The position numbers and the translations under genes are program-made. This document shows positions 1 to 10,060 of a DNA stretch of 64,000 nt, piece by piece; position 1 is the first letter of the stretch; each line of letters starts with the position of its first letter. The stretch is from the NCBI RefSeq assembly GCF_954871325.1, contig NC_088776.1, forward strand, positions 27,948,508-28,012,507. The letters are read 5' to 3'. The notes under the pieces were generated by a model that made no database searches, was not told the origin of the DNA, and worked only from the letters and a program-made list of their open reading frames with translations. Origin of the DNA: Gordionus sp. m RMFG-2023 (taxonomy: Eukaryota > Nematomorpha > Gordioida > Chordodea > Parachordodidae).

Positions 1-463
1 TATATAAATAAATCTTATTTTTTAAGAGCTAAAAATAATTGAGTAAAATTACAAAATTTGACAGCCCCTAAAATTCTCTAATTTCGGGGGCCCGGGGCGG
101 CTTCTCCGTTCGCCCCCTCCACTTGTCTGCTCGACCTTGATCCGAAGACGTAGATATCCTAGTAAAACTATATTTTTTGATATAAATTAAATAATTAAGT
201 TAAGCAACTCCTCTCTATAATGTAAAGTCAAACACAATTATACGTTAAATGCTATTGCCCGAACGACAAATTGTGTTGAAGGCTGGCATTATGAAATTAA
301 ATTCCCATGCCAATGTTCTCATCTGACTTTTTGGAAATTAAGAGGGTCATAAAGATATGCACAAACAAAAGGCCCTATATCTTAAAGTCGTAATGGGGAA
401 AACACCGTACCTCCTAAAGAAATATAAATATATTAAAAAGCGAGTTCATTAATGAGTTTTAAA
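1..463. other. AT-rich flank with one GC-rich patch
   Basis: No gene is recognised. A G/C-rich patch at about 84-135 resembles the GC-rich end of a hAT-like repeat, but no partner end is seen. Positions 456-463 read GTTTTAAA, the left target duplication of the next element. Confidence 0.4.
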
Positions 464-2043
464 TAATGAAACGAACGAAGTTCGTTTTTTTGAAAAAAGG
501 TGATGAACGGCGTTCCTTTTTTTTGACGAACTTTGAACGTGAACACGTTCCTTTTCTTTGATGAACGCGTTCAATTTTACGTTCGTTCAATTTTAAAAAC
601 ACTTTTTATTTTTATTTATTTGAAAAATTAATATTAATCCGCATTTTTTAACAAAAAAGTCTTATATTTTTATTTATTTGAAAAATTAATATTTAATCCA
701 ATTTTTTAACAAAAAAGTCTTATATTTTTTAATCAGCTGTTTTTACTTTTTCCTCTTTCATATTGCAATTAACGTACCATAACGTGCTACTGCTAGAGAA
801 GATAAGATTAAAGTTTATTAAAATAGCATGGCTTTAGAAAATTAAATGTCATTCCTTTGATTACTTTGGCTAGAACAATGACAAATTCTTTACAAAAATT
901 GGAAATAAGATTAGATTTTGTAGCTTGAACGTTGATCAAATGCAGTGATAGAACGGTAAATATTATTTTATTTTAATCATATTTATTTACAGATTCTATG
1001 AACATTATATCTCAATATTGATAGCAATTATAACTTACACTAAAGAAATTAAGCTTAAAATCAGCCATCACCCACCTTTAAAGTAATTAAATTATACTGT
1101 AGTTCTCGGGTATAGGCTTTTTCTTTGTCCCACTCCTTTTAAATTAAAGCCTATAGAGGTTTAAGCAACATTTTTCGAAATGTTGTGCCTACAAGTACGT
1201 GCGGCTTGCCCACAAACGTGTGGAGGGCTCCTCATATTTTTACTTTTATACCCAAATTAAATTGTTCCAATTAGATGGAAATGAGGAAAACCTAGCGTAG
1301 CTCTGTTGTGTATTCAACGTTAGAGGGCGATGCGATATATATCACGTATATCACGTAATTTGAATATTTTATATTTTAATTTAATAGATTAGCATTTGCA
1401 TGGATATAAATATTTCATCATCAGATTCTGAAAATCAAAATTCAATATTAGATGAATTAGAATTACCATGGCCCAAACAAAAATATTTCACTGTTTTAAA
1501 ATCAAAAGGTAATTCAATAGTTACCAAAGGTAAAATGTGTCCAAAAAGTATTATATCAGTGTCAACATCTTTAAGCTCCAATTTAAAAAGACATCTGATT
1601 GTAACATTAATTATTTTATATTATATAATATGTATAACTATATAGCCAGTTAATAATTTATTTTAATTGTTCTAAGTAAAAATAATTACATAATATATAT
1701 ATATATATATAGTTAATTATAATAAGGCATTTTAATATTAGTATTTAAGAAAAAAATTTTATAAATTTATTTTTTTATCGCTCTATTATATTGTATTTAT
1801 AATTATATTATCAAAATAAAACTATTATTTTTTTATCATGACTAATATATTGTGTTGAAAAATATAAGGCATTTATTTATATTAAATTAAATTTTTAAAA
1901 AAATTTATCATAAAATTTTGAACGCATGAACGCGTTCATGAACTTGAACGCGTTCCTTTTTTTGAATTTGAACGTGAACGCGTTCGATTTTTGTCAATGA
2001 ACGTTGAACGCGTTCGATTTTTTTAAAAATGTTTACAGCACTA
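464..2043 (+). mobile_element. Non-autonomous hAT element with GAACGCGTTC subterminal palindromes
   Basis: The right end reads GTTTACAGCACTA, whose reverse complement (TAGTGCTGTAAAC) is a typical hAT terminus. An 8-bp target duplication, GTTTTAAA, lies at 456-463 and 2044-2051. Both subterminal regions (about 470-600 and 1918-2020) are packed with the palindrome GAACGCGTTC and degenerate forms, likely transposase-binding sites. The outermost left bases have diverged from the right terminus. The interior holds only a BED-finger fragment, so the copy cannot be autonomous. A hairpin with an 8-bp stem and TTCG loop sits near 1165-1190. Confidence 0.75.
1400..1645 (+). pseudogene. BED-type zinc finger, N-terminal fragment of a hAT transposase
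   Basis: The 81-codon frame has an acidic, Ser/Asp-rich start, then an aromatic YFT segment, a GNSIVTKGKMCPK block and an SSNLKRHL helix, the layout of a BED finger at the N-terminus of hAT transposases. The first cysteine of the usual C-x2-C pair is glycine here, so zinc binding is probably lost. The frame stops right after the finger, with no catalytic or dimerisation region. BED fingers bind DNA in the nucleus; this fragment can only be a relic or a DNA-binding stub. Confidence 0.6.
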
Positions 2044-2329
2044 GTTTTAAATTATGGAATTTCGGATTATTTCACTTTTTAAAAGCGACTGCCCATATTT
2101 CCTGCAATTAAATGTTTTATTTATAATTTATATTTGTCATATATTTTTTAATTACTCACTATATATTAAATTGAAGTACAAATTCTGGACACTTATCTAT
2201 CCTCAGCTGAACTACGGTGGCTTCCATAGAAAACAAATATAGTCACCCCATACATCTGCAGTTTATGCATCCAGGTCGATATTTAAGAACACCATTCATT
2301 ATATTGCTGATAAGGCAGACATTCGTACA
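2044..2329. other. AT-rich spacer
   Basis: After the GTTTTAAA duplication I see no coding or repeat signature. Short frames here resemble nothing known. Confidence 0.35.
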
Positions 2330-2560
2330 ATCTTGCGACAAATGCTATCATACAAAAGGTTATACTTACTACTCTTAATCAACCAACGCTAGAGCCTGTA
2401 GGACTCAATGCCTTAGATAAAAAAACTTCCAGATGGAATAAAATCTACTCCTTGGGGTAGAAGACTACCTCTAGTGTAGGACTATACCTGCATAGACTTA
2501 ATCACTAAATCAAATCAACATATCTCTTCAATCATGGCCGCCGAAACTTCGACAATGCAA
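2330..2560 (+). pseudogene. C-terminal fragment of a reverse-transcriptase-associated family
   Basis: Across two frames it shows a LEPVGL block, a PDG-x4-PW block and a DYTCID block. This is the order found in the C-terminal region of a widespread animal retroelement family (LEP..L / KRPDG..PW / WD.TC.D), and three other fragments of it occur in this window. The region is decayed. The PDG...D-T layout recalls a nuclease-like fold, but that is inference. No ends or target duplication are seen. Confidence 0.5.
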
Positions 2561-4228
2561 TATTAAATTGAATATACATATTTTGTATATAAGAAAAATC
2601 ATCAAAAGTATTTTTAGATTTAAAAAATGCGTCTAGAGGATTTTAAGTAGTATTCAAAATAATCATCTATAGTAAGTGGCGTTTTTGCTCTGGCTAGAGT
2701 ATTCTGGTTTGGTATAGTATTATTTAAAGTTAACATTAGTCTATCAAGTTGCCCTTTGAATTCAGTCAAATTAATATGGTCAATTGAACTTAAAACTAGG
2801 GCGAACAAAAGCAGCTATGTTTAACATCTAATAAAGATAATAATTTATAAAATATTATCATTAAATGGATGAGTTATTTATTATAATTTTTAATTTATAA
2901 TATAATTCTTAAATAATATCTTATGGGCAATTAAAAATACCATGTTTAGACTGGGCCATAAGATCAACTTTCATCTAGCTCAAAAACTATTATAGATAAA
3001 GCTTTGATTCACATTTTATTTTAAGGATTAAGAATTTGGGCACACATTGATATTAAAGTTAGATTTTTTTATTTAAATCGCGATATTTTTGATTTAAGTT
3101 GCGATTTAAACCATATAATAATATTTCAATTAAAGAAGTTAAAGATTTAGATTGAAATATTAATTTTTTCCCTTAGATAATCTTTGTAAGCAAAAAGTTA
3201 ATGCTTCAGGAGATTCGGACAACAAATTATTAAAAAAATATAAATTGATAAGTCATGAGTTAATTTGATATTTTGTCAAATGAAAAGTTGACTGTCAATA
3301 ATAATTCGATATTTGCAAAATGTTTAAAAAAATTTAACTAGCCGATATCAGTGAGTCAGAAAGAAAATTATTTTATTTTCTAATAAAAATACTATTATGA
3401 ATATCCTCAAATAAAAATGTTAACCAAATTTTTTGACTAATAAAATAATTGTGGTTTTATCAAATTAAATTTTAGCTGCTGTTTTCTCAGTTAGGTGTCC
3501 TGATGCATTAATCAAATTTAAAATATTCAGTTGTGCCCTTTTTAAAATAATCTTGATTATTAATTTTGCTGCAATTATTTAGAATGTCCCAAAAATTAAC
3601 AAACTCTCCCCCTACTTCCTTTTTCTAAGAGGATAGTTTTTAAATTATATTATAATAAATATGGTTTAATTAACCTTTTCCAAGCATAAATCAATTGCTT
3701 ATAATAAAATATTACACAAATCAAATAAGCAATCTAATCATTTTTAAAATGTTTGGTTATATGACAAAATTAAAAAAAAGTTTAATTATATCTAAATTAG
3801 ATTAGTTTATTATTTAATTAATATTACATGTTTTAACACACCATTCTTAAAATCAACATTATAATAGTTTTGCCGGCACATTTCTTATCCCATCTCATAA
3901 CCCCCAAAGTTTAAAATTTAACAAAAATGAAACCAAAGTGACAATGGAACGTGGACAATTTTATATCTTCAACCAATCTCCTATCTATCAATCATGGTAA
4001 AATTCCAAGCTATATCTGACCTTTTTAATAAAATTAAGTTTTCCGATGAAATAATTAATGATGGTTAGTAGGACTATTTAATTCATATTAAAACAATCAA
4101 CAGCTTTGGTAGAGAGTATTTTCATCATAATAGTGTATTCCAAACTTAGGAATTTCTTTTAAGCAACTAAATTCAAATACCAATATTGAGTATATGAAAT
4201 GTTGCAATTCACTGTCAAAGTAACCTAT
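2561..4228. other. AT-rich non-coding DNA; direct repeat near 3675-3785
   Basis: No convincing gene. The 62-codon minus frame at 2620-2808 has no recognisable domain. About 100 bp at 3675-3785 recurs in the same orientation at 8397-8500, so near-identical segments flank the Sola-like element. Positions 4225-4228 (CTAT) are its left target duplication. Confidence 0.5.
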
Positions 4229-4797
4229 GGGTTATTCCATGTCAAATGAGCAAAAAAATCAAGATTTTCGGCCGACCCCTTTCAATTTCGATAAAAAGTT
4301 GTAGACTGGTTATATATGTTCCCATTAGATTATAAACAAAATTTTAGCACATTAGCAACTATATTAGCCGAGATAATCGGGGTTAAAGGTCCAAAAAACG
4401 TCTTTTTTTGCTTTTTACTGATGTCAAATAATTAGTTTTTAATTTAAAACTAAATATGATCAAATATTGAATCTAATATCAATAGCTAAGTTAATAATTT
4501 ATGATTATGACGAAAACATCAAAATTAATTTTTTATAAAATATGGGTCATCTTATGGTCAGTTGAAAACTTGAAATTAATATTTCGAAATGTATATGATC
4601 TCCGATTTTTATTTTTTTTAAGAAATATTATCCGTTTACTATTTTTTTAATAATTTCTTCAACAATTAGCATGGCTGGATATTTATTTTAAAAAATATTA
4701 CGATTTTTATACTTTAAAAAAAATAGATGGCGCTATATATAATAGTTTTAATATGTTAAAATTTATTTTTTTATTGATTAAAAATATTTTAATGTAT
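4229..4797 (+). repeat. Left terminal inverted repeat of the Sola-like element
   Basis: It pairs with 7834-8394 nearly base for base, including a GGTCGGCC block near the end and a GATGGCGCTAT block near the inner edge. The second copy's termini share the outer GGGT-ATTCC and the inner GGCGC blocks, so these are probably functional transposase contacts. Confidence 0.8.
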
Positions 4798-5446
4798 AAT
4801 ATATCATAAAATTAGATTATATAACTTTGTAAACCTTATTCCCTTGAGATATTCGCAGGATAAAAATTTTTAATAATTTTTTTAATATTTCAATGTAAAT
4901 TAAAAATAATTAAAAAATCCGACTAACATGCGAACAAAAAAGCAGGATTAAAGGAGTGCAGGAAAATTATTAAGGGAAAAATCGAAAATCATATAATTAC
5001 CCGGCCTACCCCCCATCCCCCCCCCTTCCAGACTAAGTCATACCCATCAAGACCAAGAATGTTATAAAATTGTCATTAACCAGAAAATTTCAAAGATTTT
5101 TAAAAAAATTTTAAGCGATATAATTAACAAAAAATTAACTAGTTATAAAATTTTGGGTATCAAATGAATTTGAGCATTCTCTATAAAATTTTTGATCAAA
5201 GTCTTTGAATTTTGAGCATATGTTTAACACTGAAAAAATTAATAAAAGTAAGTCAGCTGTTTTTATCTTTTCTTAAAATTATTAAAAATAAACTGATTAG
5301 CAAAATTAATTAGCGAATTTAATCGATAAATCACAGTTGCTAAAAATACAAATTGATTTCTTTAATATTTTTTCACAAACACCGATTCATATCTTTTACA
5401 TATAAATATTTTTACTTGTCGTTTAAAAATAAATAAGTTTTTTTAA

Positions 5447-7708
5447 ATGAAACCCTTAAAAGATAAGATAAAATGTTGCAATCCACTGAATAAAGTTAAT
5501 CATAAAAATTTTTAAAAAAATTTAAGATCAGTTCTTCCATGGATGCTTAATATAAATAATCATTTATATCTTCAACAAAAAATATGTAATTCGTGCCGAT
5601 ACCAGTTAAGTAAAATTGGTCCACATATTCCCGAAGAATTTATATCCCCAATAACCCATAATCAGGATGCCTTTGAATCGATTAATGAAACATTACACAA
5701 TATTGGAGAATCACCAATTAAAAGAAAACGTTTAATGGAGAAAAAATATCCTAAAAATAAAATTCAAAAGATTGAAAAAGCAATAAAGAGTAAGGTTTTA
5801 GAAATATCTGATTCCGAGATTGATAGTCCAATGAAAGAGGAAATTCTTATTATATTAAAGGATAACTTTGATAAATTATCAAAAAATCAACAATATCAAA
5901 TTCTTACAATTTTGCCTCAAGGATGGAGTGTAAATAAAATTCAAAAGGAATTCAACGTAACATCATACATGGCAAGAAAATCTAAAATGATGGTAAAAGA
6001 AAGTGGAATTCTTTCATTTCCAAAACATAAGGCAGGAAAGACACTAAACGAAAAAACATTTAAACTCGTCAAGGATTTTTATAGTTCTGATGAAATAAGC
6101 CGACTCATGCCAGGAATAAAAGATTGTGTATCTGTTAAAGGCGAGAAAGAACCAGTTCAAAAAAGACTTATATTAAATAATCTTAAAGAAATATTCAAGA
6201 TGTTTAAGGAAGAATACCCAAATATATCAATTGGATTCTCTAAATTTGCCGAACTTAGACCAAAAAACTGTATTTTAGTTGGAGCTAGTGGCACACACAC
6301 TGTTTGTGTCTGCGCTATTCATCAGAATGTGAAATTAATGACAAATGTAATAGCTGAAATTACAGCAGGAGAAGATTACTGTATAAATTCTTACAACTAT
6401 CTATTGGCGCAAATTATTTGTAATCCATCTCAGCCAAAATGTTATTTAACAAATTGTGATCAATGCCCTGGTATAGAATCTCTTAAGGGACAATTATACC
6501 AATTGTTTCAAAGAAATCGTATAGAATATGTCACGTTTAATCAATGGATCACGGTGGATAGAACAAATCTTGAAACTATTATAAAGTCCGTTGATGATTT
6601 CATCGATTATTTATTAGAAAAAGTTCAAATTTTATTGCGTCACTCGTTTATAGCTAAACAACAAAGTTTATTTTTGAAGAATTCCAAAGAAAATTTAAAA
6701 GATGGGGAATTTTTAACAATTCTAGATTATTCTGAAAATTATTCCTTCATTTTACAAGATGAAGTTCAGGGATTTCATTAGAACAACGTGCAGGCCACTA
6801 TACATCCATTTGTAGCATATTATAAATCTGGAGAAGATTTAAAAAATATAAATTTTGTTATTATATCCGAATCATTAAACCATAATACTAGTGCAGTCCA
6901 CCTTTACCAAAAAAAATTTCTTAATTTCTTAACAGCCAAATTTAATTCTAAACCAGAAAAAATAATATATTTTTCAGATGGAGCCGCGTCTCAATACAAG
7001 AATCGCAAAAATTTTCTGAACATATGCCTTCATAAATATGATTTTAATATTCCTGCCGAATGGCATTTCTTTGCCACTGCTCACGGCAAAAATGCATGTG
7101 ACGGTATCGGGGGAACTGTCAAAAGATTAGTTGCCAGAGCTAGTCTTCAAAGGCCAAATAAAAATCAAATCCTAACCCCATTAGAATTATATAATTATGC
7201 TAAAGAAAATATTAATGGAATTCAATTTGAATATATATCCAATCAAGAATATATCGAAGGGGAATTAGCCCTTCGCAAAAGATTTAATTCTGCGCTGCCC
7301 ATACATGGGACCTTAAAAATTCACGGGGTTATTCCCATTGATCAAAATAGACTAAAAACCAAAATATATTCAAATTCTAAAAAATATAATATAAAACAAG
7401 TTTCGTTTTTAAATGAAAAAATTATATTTAAAAATATTAATGGATATGTAACATGTGTATATGATGATAAATGGTGGTTAGGATATATAATCGATAAATA
7501 TGATACAAATGAAGAAGTAAAAATCCGATTTTTACACCCTTGTGGACCTTTAGCCTCATTTAAATTTCCCCTGAAAGATGATATTTTAGTGTTACCTAAA
7601 TATCATATTCTTTCGCTGGTCAATCCTTCTACTCCCACCGGTCGAACATATATATTATCTCCTGAAGAAATCTCACAAGCTAGCCAGGCTTTGTGTTCCT
7701 TTAGATGA
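5447..7708 (+). pseudogene. Sola-like DDD transposase with two in-frame stops
   Basis: One frame runs from ATG 5447 to the stop at 7706-7708 (753 codons) and is interrupted only by TAA 5513-5515 and TAG 6779-6781. The second replaces the Trp expected after GFH. The frame continues in register through both, so this is a recently dead or read-through-dependent gene. N-terminal Cys pairs (CC at residue 10, C-x2-C in CNSCR) suggest a zinc-binding module, followed by a basic linker and a helix-turn-helix-like stretch. Candidate catalytic residues are D427 (LDYSENY), D511 (FSDGAASQYKN) and D552 (CDGIGGTVKR). The C-terminus has a small aromatic-rich domain (YVTCVYDDKWWLGYI), possibly a reader or Tudor-like fold. 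Product: cut-and-paste transposase acting in the nucleus. Confidence 0.75.
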
Positions 7709-7833
7709 AGTAAGATTTAATTAATTTATAAACTATCTTAATTAGGCTAAATTTGTGAAGATTTTAAAAATTTATGATCTGAATTACAAATAAATATATA
7801 TAATGGACATTGTAATCGATTTAGTATGATATA

Positions 7834-8394
7834 TATACATTAAAATATTTTTAATCAATAAAAAAATGAATTTTAACATATTAAAACTATTATATATAGC
7901 GCCATCTATTTTTTTTAAAGTATAAAAATCGCAATAAATTTTAAAATAAATATCCAGCCATGCTAATTGTTGAAGAAATTATTTAAAAAATAGTAAGCGG
8001 ATAATATTTCTTAAAAAAATTAAAAATCGGAGATCATATACATTTCGAAATATTAATTTCAAGTTTTCAACTGACCATAAGATGACCCATATTTTATCAA
8101 AAATTAATTTTGATGTTTTTGCCATAATCATAAATTATTAACTTAGCTATTGATATTATATTCAATATTTGATCATATTTAGTTTAAAATTAAAAACTAG
8201 TTATTTAACATCAGTAAAAAGCAAAAAAAAGACGTTTTTTAGACCTTTAACCCCGAATATCTCCGCTAATATAGTTGCTCATCCGCTAAAATTTTATTTC
8301 TAATCTAATGGGAACATATATAACCAGCCTACGATTTTTCATCAAAATCGAAAGGGGTCGGCCGAAAAGTGATTGATTTGACATGGAATGACCC
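7834..8394 (-). repeat. Right terminal inverted repeat of the Sola-like element
   Basis: Reverse complement of 4229-4797 with scattered differences. It ends GGAATGACCC and is followed by the CTAT target duplication. Confidence 0.8.
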
Positions 8395-8396
8395 CT

Positions 8397-8500
8397 ATTT
8401 CAAGCATAAATCAATTGCTTATAACAAATGCAATAAGCAATCTAATCATTTTTAAAATGTTTGGTTATATGACAAAATTAAAAAAAGTTTAATTTAAAAC
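8397..8500 (+). repeat. Direct repeat of 3675-3785
   Basis: It shares the AAGCATAAATCAATTGCTTA block and the following 70 or so bases with 3675-3785. A short internal indel separates the copies. Confidence 0.7.
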
Positions 8501-8549
8501 GATGATTTGTTTTTCTTATAATATAAAAGTCCTAGAATTATTGATATTT

Positions 8550-8750
8550 AGTAGATTATTCTCAATGACTATAATAATACTATCCAGAATAATTTCAATA
8601 GTAATATAATATCCTTCCACAAACATCAAAACCAGAAAAATATAATTCATGGTATTTTTGATATAAAGTCACTTATGAGTCTTTTGAACCTATAATCTAA
8701 AAAAATTGCTCTGGTTGGACCCTCCCCCACCCGTAGCTATGCCACTCATT
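8550..8750 (-). repeat. Inverted, older copy of the CAGTGGCGTAGC MITE
   Basis: The reverse complement matches much of 57333-57604, including the GTAGCTA-GCCACT end, the CCAGAAAAATATA stretch and the GAATAATCTACTAAAT stretch. One end is eroded and no target duplication is visible. Confidence 0.6.
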
Positions 8751-8763
8751 AGGAATATTGTAA

Positions 8764-9185
8764 AATAAACAAATCTTAAAATTTTATATACAAACTATTA
8801 TAAAAAAATATCTCTTATCTTTATCGTATTCCATTTTGTGCTTATTTATAGAATTTTCTGATGTCATAATTTATAGGTATATCCTGTCATTGTTGTGGAT
8901 CTACTTTCGTTATTATTTGATGTCACTTGTGAAGTAAAAGAAGGATGTGATGGTCCATGGGGATGAAATATGTTATTGTAACAATTTTTTCAATTCAAAT
9001 AATTTTAATTGCAAATAAATTAAAAAATATGTAAATGTTTTCCATCAAATATGCCCAACACTAATCATGGTAAATCCAACAGCGACAGGATCTACTTACA
9101 AATTGATAACCATAAAGAATACGATACAGAAAAGATATATTTTTTTTATAATAGTTTGTACATAAAATTTTAAAATAGGTTTATT
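8764..9185. repeat. MITE with ~80-bp terminal inverted repeats
   Basis: Positions 8764-8840 and 9100-9185 are inverted copies sharing TACAAACTATTATAAAAAAA and CGTATTC blocks. The interior has no coding frame. I could not fix a target duplication, so the superfamily is unassigned. Confidence 0.55.
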
Positions 9186-10060
9186 TCACAATATAGTGTC
9201 CTAATAATAATCATATCTGTGTAGGCTGCCTAATTACTTATAGCCTCAGGACATCACATTGGTTATACTCAATCAATTTTTTTAATTTTAATACCAATAC
9301 AATACATATTTTTATTAAATATATTATTCTATATTATATTATATTATTAATAATTATAATTAAAGATTTTTATAAAAAAAACAAAAATGGAAATTTTTTT
9401 TGATTAAACAAGTTAAATATGAAGGTAATAAATATTACTAGCTAATATAAACACCCAAAAAAATCCTTTCTCGGCAATGTCAATATTTTATTTATAACTG
9501 ATATAAGAAAAAATTTAAAATTTTATAATTTTTTGAAATTTCAATGTATGATTTTAAGGGCTATAAAATTAAATACAATTTGTAACTCTATCTTAAGTAA
9601 TTTTTTAAAAAAACAAGATTTAATGAAGTCACACATTGTACGATTTTTGACTTTGAAGGTGTATATCTTTGAATCTGGTTGAGCTAGCACTATAAAATTT
9701 ACAACATAAATAACTAACATGATATCATATTTAAAATGATCGTCCAAAACACTGATTTGTAATGGAATTGCCCAAAATCTCCTATCAAACTCTTGTAAGT
9801 CTATTAATAATTCAAAATCTACAAATGGGGAATTTGCTTTTACAACATAATATTCAGTATTTCTTGGTTTGTTTATCAATGTGATTAAGGCAATTTTTAT
9901 TCATTTGGTTTCATAGCCTTTTCGAGAAGCTTAGTGTGCATCTGAATTGTCATATTACCAAAATTTTTATGCAAATTTTAAAAATTACACTTATAAAATA
10001 TTATGCATCCATTTTTTGTTCATAAAATTTTGGATCCATGAGTCAAAGTGTTTACAATTT
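9186..10060. other. AT-rich DNA without recognised genes
   Basis: A 112-codon minus frame (9541-9879) is open but shows no domain or repeat relation I can name; treat it as chance or an unknown relic. Positions 10057-10060 (ATTT) are the left target duplication of the next element. Confidence 0.4.

Larger units (their letters stand above)
4229..8394 (+). mobile_element. Sola-like DNA transposon, nearly full-length, long TIRs
   Basis: The termini are GGGTTATTCCATG on the left and, reverse-complemented, GGGTCATTCCATG on the right. They extend into inverted repeats of roughly 560-570 bp (4229-4797 and 7834-8394). A 4-bp duplication CTAT flanks the element (4225-4228, 8395-8398). The single long gene encodes a protein with three conserved Asp blocks. 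Four-base duplications with a DDD transposase are the published hallmarks of the Sola superfamily; the assignment is inference because I cannot run a profile search. A second copy lies at 10061-12590. Confidence 0.75.

Noticed and set aside
9541-9879. 112-codon minus frame as a possible host gene
   Set aside because: No domain, no splice context and no similarity I can name; kept only as an open frame in AT-rich DNA.
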